Shown: positions 38,810 to 47,397 of the stretch, in pieces
How the letters are laid out: the number at the start of each line of letters is the position of its first letter
Position numbering within the stretch: position 1 is the stretch's first letter
Assembly (NCBI RefSeq): GCF_002014985.1
Contig: NZ_MUXU01000039.1
Span: 83,424 to 147,423 of the forward strand
Source of the DNA: Moraxella caviae
GTDB lineage: Bacteria; Pseudomonadota; Gammaproteobacteria; Pseudomonadales; Moraxellaceae
Direction of reading: 5' to 3'
DNA: 64,000 bases
Translations under genes and position numbers: made by a program
The notes under the pieces: generated by a model
What the model was told of the DNA's origin: nothing
Database searches by the model: none
The model's input: only the letters and a program-made list of their open reading frames with translations

Positions 38810-39211
38810 TTAGTTTTTCTCGATTTTAATGGTTTTCGCTTTTTTGAGCAGGCTGATGTCGCCGTTGATTTTCCCCAAATAAATCAATCCGCTGGCGTTT
38901 GGATTGTCTGTGCCGTAAAACAACGCCATATTTCCCCACGGTGCGTAGTAGGTAATATCGCCTTTTTGCCCTTGGTAACGGCTTGGGGCGTTTTTGGTGG
39001 AAAGTTTGCCGACAGAAAAGATTTTTTCTTTGCCGGCATAATCTTCCAACTCTATCTCAAGCGGTAGTTTTTTGATGAAATCTTGCGAAGTCGGGTTGTC
39101 TTCAAGGGTAGCGGAAACGACTTGATTGTCTAAGGTAATTTTGATGTTCATTGCGGCTCCGTGGGCAAAAGTGGCAAATAACAAGCCCAACAAAAAGATG
39201 CTTTTTTTCAT
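38810..39211 (-). CDS. Secreted cyclophilin-like fold protein
   Basis: A 133-aa protein with a signal peptide (MKKSIFLLGLLFATFAHGA, cleavage near 19). The mature part (MNIKITLDNQVVSATLEDNPTSQDF...GDITYYAPWGNMALFYG) matches the cyclophilin-like family (Cyclophil_like2) found beside oxidoreductases and hydrolases in many bacteria. No prolyl isomerase activity is established for it. The ATG at 39211 is chosen over a TTG four codons upstream. Confidence 0.8.
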   Translation of the reverse strand: MKKSIFLLGLLFATFAHGAAMNIKITLDNQVVSATLEDNPTSQDFIKKLPLEIELEDYAGKEKIFSVGKLSTKNAPSRYQGQKGDITYYAPWGNMALFYGTDNPNASGLIYLGKINGDISLLKKAKTIKIEKN

Positions 39212-39262
39212 ATGTTTTCTCAATAAAATGGCAGGAGCAGCCTTCGCCGCCCCTGCTTTGCC

Positions 39263-40372
39263 TTATTTCAAATTCGCTTTAAAGAATGCTTCAAATTTAT
39301 CAAACGGGATTTTGTTTAAATTATCATACAAATCAACGTGATCCGCACCATCCACAATCAATAGTTCTTTATTCGGGGTGCGTAGTTGTTTGTACACATC
39401 TTCAGAATAATAGCGTGAATGGGCGTTTGTGCCTGTTACCAGCAACACAGGTTTATCGCCGAGCAAATCAGTATTTGCCATTAACGGAAACGCAAAGAAA
39501 GAATACGGCGTTGTGGCTGTCCACGCACTATTTGAGTTGATGGCGTTTTTATGATACGCCCGTCCGCGATAATAATCGTGGAAGCGTTTGAGCATTTCAG
39601 GGGCATTGGCTTCTAATGTTTTCGGCAACACTTCTGTGCCTGTTGCCACATTGCCGTTTTCATCAAAGCCAAGCTCGTGCCAGCCAAGGGCGAAATTGCC
39701 GTTTTCAGCATCTTTCCAGCGTTGTTCGCTGATGTGTTTGATGATTTTTTGCTGTTGTTCAGGCGTGTAATAGTCCTCATATCCTTTACTCATCGAACGG
39801 CTCATATCGTACATTGCCGTGGTTGCCACCGCTTTGATACGGCTATCCACGCTGGTGGCACTGATTGCCATACCGCTCAAACCACACACGCCCAACACGC
39901 CGATTTTTTCACGATCGACAAAAGCCTGCAAACCGAGAAAATCCACTGCCGCACTAAAATCTTCGGTAAACATTTCAGGGCTTGCTACATCACGCACCGC
40001 ACCGCCACTTTCGCCAGTAAAAGACGGATCAAACGCCAACGTAACAAAACCACGCTCCGCTAAAGTTTGGGCGTGCAAGCCTGATGATTGCTCTTTTACA
40101 GCCCCGAATGGGCCGCTCACCACAATCGCAGGCAGTTTGCCTTTGGCATTTTTCGGCATATACAAATCGCCCACCACAGTATTACCAAAGCGGTTACGGA
40201 ACTGGACCTTTTGATGTTCTACCTTATCGCTTTTTGCAAAGGTTTTGTCCCATTCTTGACTGACAGTTACAGTTTGTACGTTTTTCATTGGTGTTACCTC
40301 AATATTGGCTAAAGCGGTTGTTGAAAAGGCCAAGGCTGCCGCAAGTGCGGTCATTTTTAAGATTTTTTTCAT
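39263..40372 (-). CDS. Secreted alpha/beta hydrolase (dienelactone hydrolase-like)
   Basis: A 369-aa protein with a signal peptide (MKKILKMTALAAALAFSTTALA). The alpha/beta hydrolase fold shows GDLYMPKNAKGKLPAIVVSGPFGAVKE (oxyanion region), DPSFTGESGG and a nucleophile elbow GVCGLSGMA with Cys or Ser as nucleophile. The late acid/His region is VDGADHVDLYD. The substrate is unknown. It is transcribed away from a LysR regulator gene, which probably controls it. A Haemophilus-type uptake sequence lies within the signal-peptide codons. Confidence 0.88.
   Translation of the reverse strand: MKKILKMTALAAALAFSTTALANIEVTPMKNVQTVTVSQEWDKTFAKSDKVEHQKVQFRNRFGNTVVGDLYMPKNAKGKLPAIVVSGPFGAVKEQSSGLHAQTLAERGFVTLAFDPSFTGESGGAVRDVASPEMFTEDFSAAVDFLGLQAFVDREKIGVLGVCGLSGMAISATSVDSRIKAVATTAMYDMSRSMSKGYEDYYTPEQQQKIIKHISEQRWKDAENGNFALGWHELGFDENGNVATGTEVLPKTLEANAPEMLKRFHDYYRGRAYHKNAINSNSAWTATTPYSFFAFPLMANTDLLGDKPVLLVTGTNAHSRYYSEDVYKQLRTPNKELLIVDGADHVDLYDNLNKIPFDKFEAFFKANLK
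40343..40351 (+). other. Haemophilus-type DNA uptake sequence
   Basis: AAGTGCGGTCATTTTTA: exact core AAGTGCGGT plus the n-purine-A/T6 flank. It is embedded in the hydrolase signal-peptide codons (Met-Thr-Ala-Leu). Confidence 0.75.
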
Positions 40373-40488
40373 TTGTACTCCGATAAATGTAAGATGATTA
40401 AACTTGGGCTATTGTAATCACTCTATCGTTTCTATACAATTTATAAAAATGAATTTTAAAATTTCTGATTTGGAAATAATAAAAGCCT

Positions 40489-41409
40489 ATGCAAAATCGA
40501 TTTGAAGCCCTAAGAGTATTCTGCTCCCTTGCAGAAACCTTGCAGTTTAAAGAAACGGCAAACCGCCTTGCGGTGTCTGCACCAGTGGTAACACGCGTGA
40601 TTTCCGAACTGGAAAACTATTTGGGCGAAGCACTGTTCCAACGCAATACCAGACAAGTCAAGCTCACTGATTTTGGCAGGCAATTCTTGCCCAAAGCACA
40701 AAAACTGCTTGCCGACAGCGAAGCCTTGTTTGTGCCGAGCCGTTCGCATTTAGCCGATGAAATGGCTGGCGTGGTTCGCTTGACCATTCCTGATTTGCCC
40801 AATGAAAAAGCCGTTCTCCAAGCCCTTGGCGAGCGGCTGAAAGCCTATCCTGATTTGGTGCTGGATTTACGCAAAGACACGGTGCGTTTGAATGTGGTCG
40901 AGCATCAGATTGACTTGGGCGTACGCATCGGTACGGTGCAAGACAACCGCTTTATCGTCAAAACCGTGGGTTCGACACGCGAAAAAATCGTTGCTACGCC
41001 GGATTTTCTTGCCCAACACGGCAAGCCGAAACGCTGGCAGGATTTAGCGGATTTTCCGCTGATCGGCTGTATCGACCACAACACAGGACGGGCGGAAAAC
41101 TGGTATTTCAATACCGACATTCAAATCACGCCAAGTCGCCCAATTGCTCTCACCAACGATTACCAATCGGTTTTGCCACTGGTGCAGGCAGGCTTAGGCA
41201 TTGGCTTTTTGCTGGATTGGCAGTGCGAGCCGTATTTGCAAACGGGCGATCTGATCGAACTTTTCCCCAAACTTTCCCGCCCGAATTGGCAGATTTACCT
41301 CTACCGCCCGCAACGCACGGTAACGCCTGTGCGGGTAAAAGTGGTGTTTGATGTGTTGGCGGAGATTTTAAGCGCACGTTTGCAAAAAATTACCAAAAGC
41401 GAATTGTAA
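40489..41409 (+). CDS. LysR family transcriptional regulator
   Basis: A 306-aa regulator. The N-terminal winged helix is typical: FEALRVFCSLAETLQFKETANRLAVSAPVVTRVISELENYLGEALFQRNTRQVKLT. The C-terminal part is a periplasmic-binding-protein-like effector domain. It diverges from the secreted hydrolase gene with 116 bases between start codons, where the operator should lie, so it is the likely regulator of the hydrolase-cyclophilin-acetyltransferase operon. It is the last gene of the imported segment. Confidence 0.92.
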   Translation: MQNRFEALRVFCSLAETLQFKETANRLAVSAPVVTRVISELENYLGEALFQRNTRQVKLTDFGRQFLPKAQKLLADSEALFVPSRSHLADEMAGVVRLTIPDLPNEKAVLQALGERLKAYPDLVLDLRKDTVRLNVVEHQIDLGVRIGTVQDNRFIVKTVGSTREKIVATPDFLAQHGKPKRWQDLADFPLIGCIDHNTGRAENWYFNTDIQITPSRPIALTNDYQSVLPLVQAGLGIGFLLDWQCEPYLQTGDLIELFPKLSRPNWQIYLYRPQRTVTPVRVKVVFDVLAEILSARLQKITKSEL

Positions 41410-41531
41410 AAATGCGCACAACCTTTTACAATGCGTCTAATTTTTATAAATGCGTGCCAACCATACCGTTTATAATTTACAATTTTACCCAAGACACCGC
41501 AGTTAAGCGCGGTTTACAAATAAGGTTTATT

Positions 41532-41924
41532 ATGAAAAAACTTCTTGCTGTGGCAGCCGTTGCTGCTTTGACAGGCTGTGCCACCACTGGCAACATCGCC
41601 CCACAATACATCAACCCAACCAACTACCAAAGCTACGACTGCGCCATGCTACAAAGCGAAGTGGCACGCGTGACAAAATCAGCCGAAGCCACCCAAAAAC
41701 AGCAAACGCCGCTGTCTGCGTCAGGCATTGGCATTGGCTTGACAGGTGGTCGCCACGGCATTTACCCAAGCATCAGCTTCGGCATGGGTACAGGCAGCAG
41801 CCAGCGCGCCGCCAAAACCAACACCCTAGCACGCTTGTATGGCGAGCATGACGCAATGATCATCGCAGCACGCCAAAAGGGCTGCGGCTTTGCGCATGGC
41901 GTGAAAATCTACGGCGAGCAGTAA
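41532..41924 (+). CDS. Small lipoprotein of unknown function
   Basis: 130 aa. The N-terminus MKKLLAVAAVAALTGCATTG is a lipoprotein signal with lipobox LTGC (Cys16). The mature part is Gln/Ala-rich and has a glycine-rich stretch (SASGIGIGLTGGRHGIYPSISFGMGTGS), then DAMIIAARQKGCGF. Small lipoproteins of this type occur across Moraxellaceae; no function is known. An ATG-like extension back to 41412 is rejected because it buries the signal. A strong terminator follows. Confidence 0.75.
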   Translation: MKKLLAVAAVAALTGCATTGNIAPQYINPTNYQSYDCAMLQSEVARVTKSAEATQKQQTPLSASGIGIGLTGGRHGIYPSISFGMGTGSSQRAAKTNTLARLYGEHDAMIIAARQKGCGFAHGVKIYGEQ

Positions 41925-42005
41925 TCAGCACAACGCTCACAGCCGCCTTGCGAAATTGTCAATCAGCATGGCAACTGGCATTGTGTAAACGCTTACTATC
42001 CCTTA

Positions 42006-42039
42006 AAATAACGGCCACCACAGCCGTTATTTTTATTTT
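42006..42039 (+). terminator. Terminator after the small lipoprotein gene
   Basis: AAATAACGGC (42006-42015) pairs perfectly with GCCGTTATTT (42023-42032) around a 7-nt loop, then TTATTTTT. It ends only about 10 bases before the SulP start, so sulP translation or transcription may be affected. Confidence 0.85.
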
Positions 42040-42049
42040 TACTAAAATT

Positions 42050-43780
42050 ATGCACGCACCACACTCAAACTGGCTTCCTGACTGGATTAAAGCACTCATC
42101 CAATCGCCAAAATCCGCCCTGCCAGACATCAGCGCAGGCGTGATGATGTCGGTGCTTGTCATTCCCCAAAGCCTAGGCTATGCGGCTTTGGCAGGCTTAC
42201 CGCCTGTGATGGGACTGTATGCCGCCATCGTACCAACGCTGGTGTATGCTTATATTGGCGCAAGCTCGGTCAGTGCGGTTGGGCCAGTTGCCATCACCGC
42301 CATCATGACGTCAAGCGCCCTGTCTGGCTATGCGGCAGGCAGTTTGCAATACGTCAGTCTTGCGGTAACGCTGGCTTTGATGGTGGGTGTGGTTTTATGG
42401 CTGGCAAGCGTTTTACGGCTTGGCTGGATCATGCAGTTTGTCTCTCGTGGGGTGTCGGCAGGTTTTATCAGTGCGGCGGCTTTACTCATCATCGCAGGAC
42501 AGCTCAAATCCTTAATCGGTATGCCCATCATGGGCGACAGCCTTATCAGCATGGCACGCTCGCTCACAGGCACACAGATGCTCATTCATGCGCCAACTGC
42601 TTGGCTGGGGCTTGGCTTGCTGGGCGTGCTGCTGCTTAATCGCAGTAAATCGGCATTTGCCTTTTTGGGTAAAGCTGCCGACTTTGCCAAGCGTGCATTC
42701 ATCATCGTGCTTGCCATCGCCGCCATCATCATGGCGCACGTCTTTGATTGGGCGGCGCTCGGCATTCGCCTGCTTGACACACTGCCCACTGATTTGCCAC
42801 ACTTTGCCTTGCCAGATTTGCACCCCAGCACCGTCATCGCCCTACTGCCGTCAGCTTTGCTCATTGCGCTGATTGCGTTTATTTCCAGTGCGGCGATTGC
42901 TGGCAATTATGCACGCCTGCGCAGTCAGCCTTTTTCATCAAATCGTGAACTTTTGGGCTTGGGCTTTGCCAACATCGCAAGCGGCTTGACGGGCGGTTTT
43001 GCGGTGGCGGGCGGCTTATCTCGCACCAGCCTAAATGTCGCTTTGGGCGCACGCACGCCTTTGGCTTCGGTGGTTTGTGCGTTGGGATTGTTGTTTATTT
43101 TGCAAATGTTTGGCGCATATTTGGCAGGCTTGCCTTATGCGCTGCTTGCCGCGCTCATCATCAGCTCTGTGGTGTCGCTCATTGACGTGCGCACCCTAAA
43201 AAGCGCATGGCAGCACGATAAAGCCGATGCCGTAAGTTTTCTTGCCACTTTCATCGCCGCCATCACCTTTGGGCTAAATGTGGGACTTGTGGTGGGTTTG
43301 CTTATCAGTTTTGCTGCCATGATTTATCGCTCGCACCGTGTGCGTGTGGCGGTGCTTGGGCAAGTGGTCGGACATAAAGGCGGCAGCGAGCATTTTCGTA
43401 ACATTGAACGCTACCAGACACGCACTTTTGATAATCTGTTGATTTTACGCATTGATGAAAGCCTGTATTTTGGCAATGCCGACAGCGTCCATCGCACCAT
43501 CATGACGCTCAGCCACGAACACCCACGCGCAAACGAGGTGATTTTGGTGATGACAGCGGTTAATCACATTGATCTGACCGCCCAAGAAATGCTCATCGCC
43601 CTATCTGCCGAGCTTACCACACACGAGCGCCGCTTGCACCTTGCCGAAGTCAAAGGCCCTGTGATGGACATCATCAAGCACAGCCCAGTTACCGCTGCCT
43701 TGACAGGTCAGCTGTTTTTAAGCGCGCAAGCTGCCGTAGAGACGCTCAAAGCCAAGGGCGAAGATTGGCACGGTTTGTAA
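42050..43780 (+). CDS. SulP family anion transporter with STAS domain
   Basis: Membrane transporter (576 aa) of the SulP/SLC26 family, moving sulfate, bicarbonate or similar anions. SulP hallmarks: PDISAGVMMSVLVIPQSLGYAALAGLPPVMGLYAAIVPTLVYAYIG near the N-terminus and about 10-12 hydrophobic helices up to residue about 430. The C-terminal STAS domain (about 470-565) has LRIDESLYFGNADSVHRTI and VILVMTAVNHIDLTAQEML. The ATG at 42050 (MHAPHSNWLPDW) is preferred; a longer ORF to 41948 reads through the upstream terminator. Substrate not predictable. Confidence 0.9.
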   Translation: MHAPHSNWLPDWIKALIQSPKSALPDISAGVMMSVLVIPQSLGYAALAGLPPVMGLYAAIVPTLVYAYIGASSVSAVGPVAITAIMTSSALSGYAAGSLQYVSLAVTLALMVGVVLWLASVLRLGWIMQFVSRGVSAGFISAAALLIIAGQLKSLIGMPIMGDSLISMARSLTGTQMLIHAPTAWLGLGLLGVLLLNRSKSAFAFLGKAADFAKRAFIIVLAIAAIIMAHVFDWAALGIRLLDTLPTDLPHFALPDLHPSTVIALLPSALLIALIAFISSAAIAGNYARLRSQPFSSNRELLGLGFANIASGLTGGFAVAGGLSRTSLNVALGARTPLASVVCALGLLFILQMFGAYLAGLPYALLAALIISSVVSLIDVRTLKSAWQHDKADAVSFLATFIAAITFGLNVGLVVGLLISFAAMIYRSHRVRVAVLGQVVGHKGGSEHFRNIERYQTRTFDNLLILRIDESLYFGNADSVHRTIMTLSHEHPRANEVILVMTAVNHIDLTAQEMLIALSAELTTHERRLHLAEVKGPVMDIIKHSPVTAALTGQLFLSAQAAVETLKAKGEDWHGL

Positions 43781-44120
43781 TTTATTATAGACCATTGATT
43801 TTTATCGTTTTTAAAAGCGGTAAAAATACCAATTTGCGTGATTTGCGCTTGGCTTTGCGGCATAAGTTTTCTAATTTTCCCAGCTTTGTTATCCTAAAAC
43901 GGCATAACCAGACTAAAAAATTGCAATTTTTGTCATAAGGTTATGCCAAAACGAAATTGCACACGCCCAAATTTTTCGCTAATATAAGCGCATTGCAAAT
44001 CACTTTTGATGAATTTTCAGTTAAGGCGATTTAAAAATTTGCAAGCCAAAACACACATTGCAAATCCGCCACTCAAAATCAAATTCAGCCAAATATCAAA
44101 AACAAAAATTAGGAAACGCC
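43781..44120. other. Intergenic region with a large palindrome
   Basis: 340 bases without a gene. GGCATAACC (43901-43909) is exactly complementary to GGTTATGCC (43939-43947). Inside them GAC faces GTC and AAAAA faces TTTTT, giving an extended imperfect hairpin. It could end sulP transcription or be a protein-binding site. Confidence 0.5.
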
Positions 44121-44447
44121 ATGCACTCTGAAATCACTTTGTACAAACAAATCTACCCAAATCAATGCCAAACCCTTGCCAATCTTGGCTTTAAAAGTCT
44201 GATTAACTTACGCTTTGATGGCGAAAGCGACAATCAGCCCACCGCCGCTGATTTGCAGCAAAGTGCCGCCAGCGCACAGTTGGCATATCATCATTTGCCG
44301 ATTGATGGCGAGAGCCTGCACCTTGACACAGTGGCGCAATTTGCCGCCTTGGTGAAAGATTTGCCGCAGCCTGTGATGGTATTTTGCGCCACTGGCGGAC
44401 GTGCCAAGCGTTTGTATCAAAGCGCGATTGTCAGCGGGCTTTTGTGA
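44121..44447 (+). CDS. DUF442 / beta-lactamase-hydrolase-like phosphatase domain protein
   Basis: A 108-aa single-domain protein. It resembles the DUF442 (TIGR01244) domain: QCQTLANLGFKSLINLRFDGESDNQPTAADL and a C-terminal P-loop VFCATGGRAKRLYQSA that fits the Cys-x5-Arg signature (Cys89, Arg94) of cysteine phosphatases and rhodanese-like enzymes. In other bacteria this domain is fused to persulfide dioxygenases. AGGAAACGCC before the ATG at 44121 supports this start over 44058. The position after a SulP transporter suggests sulfur metabolism, but only weakly. Confidence 0.8.
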   Translation: MHSEITLYKQIYPNQCQTLANLGFKSLINLRFDGESDNQPTAADLQQSAASAQLAYHHLPIDGESLHLDTVAQFAALVKDLPQPVMVFCATGGRAKRLYQSAIVSGLL

Positions 44448-44477
44448 TTGAGATAGATTTGTGGTCGGAAAAATCAT

Positions 44478-44725
44478 GGGTTGGATTGGCGTAAGCGCAA
44501 CCCAACAAAATCAAGTAGTTATCTTTAAAACCGTTCGTGGTGAGCTTGTTAAACCTGATGGTTTTTAGGTTTAAGCCTTCGTCAGTTCGACCCTTTGGCA
44601 AGCTCAGAGCAAACGGAAAAACCACGCCAATTCACAGGTCGTAAGTTGGGTTAGCGAAGCGTAGCCCAGCATTTTAGAACAAATTTTAAATCCATGTTGG
44701 GTTTTCGTTTCACCCAACCCAACTT
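44478..44725. repeat. REP-like palindromic repeat cluster
   Basis: Type A copies at 44478-44506 (diverged), 44641-44671 (GTTGGGTTAGCGAAGCGTAG) and 44695-44725. Type B copies at 44529 (CCGTTCGTGGTGAGCTTGTT) and inverted near 44586-44620 (TTCGACCCTTTGGCAAGCTC). The order A-B-B'-A is the same as at 50.33-50.55 kb. The cluster fills the 353-base gap 44448-44800. Confidence 0.8.
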
Positions 44726-44800
44726 GCAAACCGTTCTTTAGCCCAACCCAAAACCACCATTTAATCTAATGCACAAATTGAATTTATCAATTCCTTGCCA

Positions 44801-45499
44801 TCACCCCAACCACCAAAACACCGCCACTAAAGGCACGCCCAACACCGCCAAAATCACCCTTAGCACACGCAAAAACGCCCCATTTTCATCAAGCCAAATA
44901 GGACGCTGGCAATGGCGCACAAGCCACACAAAAATAAGCACCGACAACGCAAAAACCACATAAAAGACAGCCGTCATCACAGGCAAAATACCTTCACCAA
45001 AGCGATTAGCAAACGCCGTCAAAGCCACGTCCGCCACGCCTGCTACCATCAGCAGCCCCAAGCCCTTTGCTATCGCCTTGTTGTCCGCAGCATGGTACTG
45101 AAAATACGCCACAAAAATTGGCAGCAGCGCCACGCTCAGCACCGTAAACACTGCGCTTAGCACGATAGACGAAGCGTCATTCGTCAAAAGCACAAACGCC
45201 CTTTTGCCAAAAAACCACGCCAACACACCAAATGCCGCCAGCTTATGATACATAGTACCTTCTTTGGCGTGCGTATCATGGCGCACAGGAAAAATCACGC
45301 CTATCATAAGCATGGTTAAAAACTGCGCCGCAAACACACTGACAATCCAAACATAAGGCGCATTAGCACTTAAAAAACTTGTGCTCCAAGTAAACAGCCA
45401 AACGCTCAGCACAAAAACCAGCGCATACACAGCACTCGTTGCCATGTAGTGCTGCACGGCGATAAAAAATTTGGCGACTGACGAATGATGAGTGGTCAT
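44801..45499 (-). CDS. Integral membrane protein of unknown function
   Basis: A 232-aa hydrophobic protein with about seven predicted helices, and DENGAFLRVLRVILAVLGVPLVAVFWWLG at the C-terminus. I do not recognise a family. The N-terminus MTTHHSSVAKFFIAVQHYMATSAVYALVFVLS lacks a cleavable signal. It is monocistronic, on the minus strand, between a repeat cluster and nhaC. Confidence 0.65.
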   Translation of the reverse strand: MTTHHSSVAKFFIAVQHYMATSAVYALVFVLSVWLFTWSTSFLSANAPYVWIVSVFAAQFLTMLMIGVIFPVRHDTHAKEGTMYHKLAAFGVLAWFFGKRAFVLLTNDASSIVLSAVFTVLSVALLPIFVAYFQYHAADNKAIAKGLGLLMVAGVADVALTAFANRFGEGILPVMTAVFYVVFALSVLIFVWLVRHCQRPIWLDENGAFLRVLRVILAVLGVPLVAVFWWLG

Positions 45500-45694
45500 A
45501 TTTTACTCTGATGGATTTAGTGGCGGATTTAAAAAAAGATGAAAACTTGCAAAGTCAAGATTTAAAAAACCAAATTCAAAAACACACGATTGATTTAGTG
45601 TAGCACATTTGCCCAAAAAGCCAAATTTACGCTGTCGAATTTACCCATCAGATTTACTCCATTGGGTTTTGCCCAGCGGATTTTACAACAAAAA

Positions 45695-45720
45695 ACACCT
45701 TGAACATTCATTCAAGGTGT
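45695..45720 (-). terminator. Terminator of nhaC-type gene
   Basis: ACACCTTGAA (45695-45704) pairs with TTCAAGGTGT (45711-45720); the minus-strand tail is TTTTTGTTG. Confidence 0.7.
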
Positions 45721-45738
45721 GGTGATTTGCCTGCACTG

Positions 45739-47121
45739 TCATACGGTTTTTGGCGTGATTTTGGTGATGGTAAAACCCGTCATGCCAAAAATCAGCGTCA
45801 AAATCAGGCATAAATAGCAAAAAAACGCATACGGCAAATAGCTGATGACCGACACGCCCAGCACTTCAGCGATGAACACACCGCACACGCTCCACGGCAC
45901 CAAAGGATTGATGACCGTGCCAGCGTCTTCTAGCGTGCGTGACAGATTTTTTGGGTGCAAGCCCAGCTCTTCGTACACAGGACGAAAAGTGTTGCCCGTC
46001 AATAATACGCTCAAATACTGCTCGCCAATCAGCAAATTCACCCCAAAAGCCGTGAAAGCAGCAGCGGCAATCGCACGGCTCGCCTTCGTCAAAAGGTGAT
46101 GCACGCCATCTAACAAGGCAGGCAAAATCCCCAAAGCGTTCAGCAAACCACCCAAAGACAGCGCCAGCACGATGATTGACATACTAAAAAACATACTTTG
46201 CAAGCCGCCGCGCGACAAAAGGCTGCTCACTTCGCCCAGCGATTCAGGCGCTTGAAATCCTGCGAAAAAGTAACCGCCCAGCTCGCTCAGGGTCGGATTT
46301 AGCCCAAAATAAGTGATGACAATCGCCACCGCAATGGTAATCATGATGGTATAAATGGCGTGCACTTTCATCATCGCCAGCACCAGCAAAAGCACGATCG
46401 GCAACAGCGCCACAGGATTGACAAGTCCGCTTGCCAAAAGATTTTCACGAAACGCCGCCACTGCCGCCAAATCGCCTGCGCCATCTGGCGACATCATAAA
46501 AAACAGCGCCGCTGTAATCACCCACGCAGGCACAGTGGTGTGCATCATGTTACGAATGTGCTCAAACAAATCAATACCCACCACAGACGCAGCAATGCTA
46601 CAAGTGTCCGACAAAGGCGACATCTTATCACCAAAAAACGCACCAGACACCACCGCACCTGCAATGATGGCTGGATTTGCGCCAAATGCCGCACCCATGC
46701 CAATGAACGCCACGCCAAGCGTTGCGCAAGTCGTCAGGCTGCTGCCCAGCGCAACGCCCACCACCGAGGTCAGCACAAATGCCGACAAATAAAACAGGCT
46801 TGGCGAAACCAAATCAAAACCATAATACATCAGGGTTGGAATCGCCCCAGACATCATGAGCGCCGCCACCAAAAGCCCAATGAAAAAGAACAGATAAATC
46901 GCGCCAATGCCGCTCATCACGCCGCCTGCCATGTGCGCTTGCATGGCGGAAAATGGTACTTTTTTAATCGCACCAAATAAAAACAAACCGCCCAAAACCA
47001 CGACAATCGCCAGCTGCGGCACCCAGCCCAGCCCAATCATCATCACGCCCATCAGTGCGACAATCGCCACCGCAAAGCACAAAGCCTCTACAGGCTTCAT
47101 CGTAACCACTGGCCTATCCAT
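45739..47121 (-). CDS. Na+/H+ antiporter, NhaC family
   Basis: A 460-aa membrane protein with about 11-12 helices. NhaC hallmarks: GAAFGANPAIIAGAVVSGAFFGDKMSPLSDTCSIAASVVGIDLFEHIRNMMHTT, and near the C-terminus EDAGTVINPLVPWSVCGVFIAEVLGV. It exchanges Na+ for H+ in most characterised members; some relatives carry malate/lactate or amino acids. The start ATG 47121 (MDRPVVTMKPVEAL) follows AAGGAG at 6-7 bases. A longer ORF to 47340 reads through REP-like repeat DNA and is rejected. Confidence 0.88.
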   Translation of the reverse strand: MDRPVVTMKPVEALCFAVAIVALMGVMMIGLGWVPQLAIVVVLGGLFLFGAIKKVPFSAMQAHMAGGVMSGIGAIYLFFFIGLLVAALMMSGAIPTLMYYGFDLVSPSLFYLSAFVLTSVVGVALGSSLTTCATLGVAFIGMGAAFGANPAIIAGAVVSGAFFGDKMSPLSDTCSIAASVVGIDLFEHIRNMMHTTVPAWVITAALFFMMSPDGAGDLAAVAAFRENLLASGLVNPVALLPIVLLLVLAMMKVHAIYTIMITIAVAIVITYFGLNPTLSELGGYFFAGFQAPESLGEVSSLLSRGGLQSMFFSMSIIVLALSLGGLLNALGILPALLDGVHHLLTKASRAIAAAAFTAFGVNLLIGEQYLSVLLTGNTFRPVYEELGLHPKNLSRTLEDAGTVINPLVPWSVCGVFIAEVLGVSVISYLPYAFFCYLCLILTLIFGMTGFTITKITPKTV

Positions 47122-47200
47122 CATACGCTCCTTAGGCTCATCATCAGCAAAAATGGCAACATCGCCAAACTCTCTATTGTAACGCTTTGGTGATAAATTG

Positions 47201-47290
47201 CAACTTGTAAGTTGGGTTGGTAAAGTAGTTATCGGCTCGGTGTAGATTGGGTTGGTGGCGAATGGCAAATTGGGTGAGCGAAGCGTAACA
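47201..47290. repeat. Partial REP-like element upstream of nhaC
   Basis: GTAAGTTGGGTTGGTAAAGT and, further on, AAATTGGGTGAGCGAAGCGT are diverged halves of the type A palindrome. The space between them is A/T-rich. Confidence 0.5.
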
Positions 47291-47331
47291 AACCAAGAAA
47301 CAACCCTAAACCAAAACCCACACCAAAAAAC

Positions 47332-47362
47332 AAAACCCAATCCTTACAAGATTGGGTTTTGT
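47332..47362 (-). terminator. Terminator of metQ
   Basis: AAAACCCAATC (47332-47342) pairs perfectly with GATTGGGTTTT (47350-47360). It is 36 bases past the metQ stop on the minus strand. Confidence 0.75.
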
Positions 47363-47397
47363 AAAATACAGACTTAGCTAAAGCAGTCAGGCAAGAC

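Noticed and set aside
47121..47340. Longer NhaC N-terminus from 47340
   Set aside because: The extra residues are translated REP-like repeat DNA, and the AAGGAG site supports 47121.
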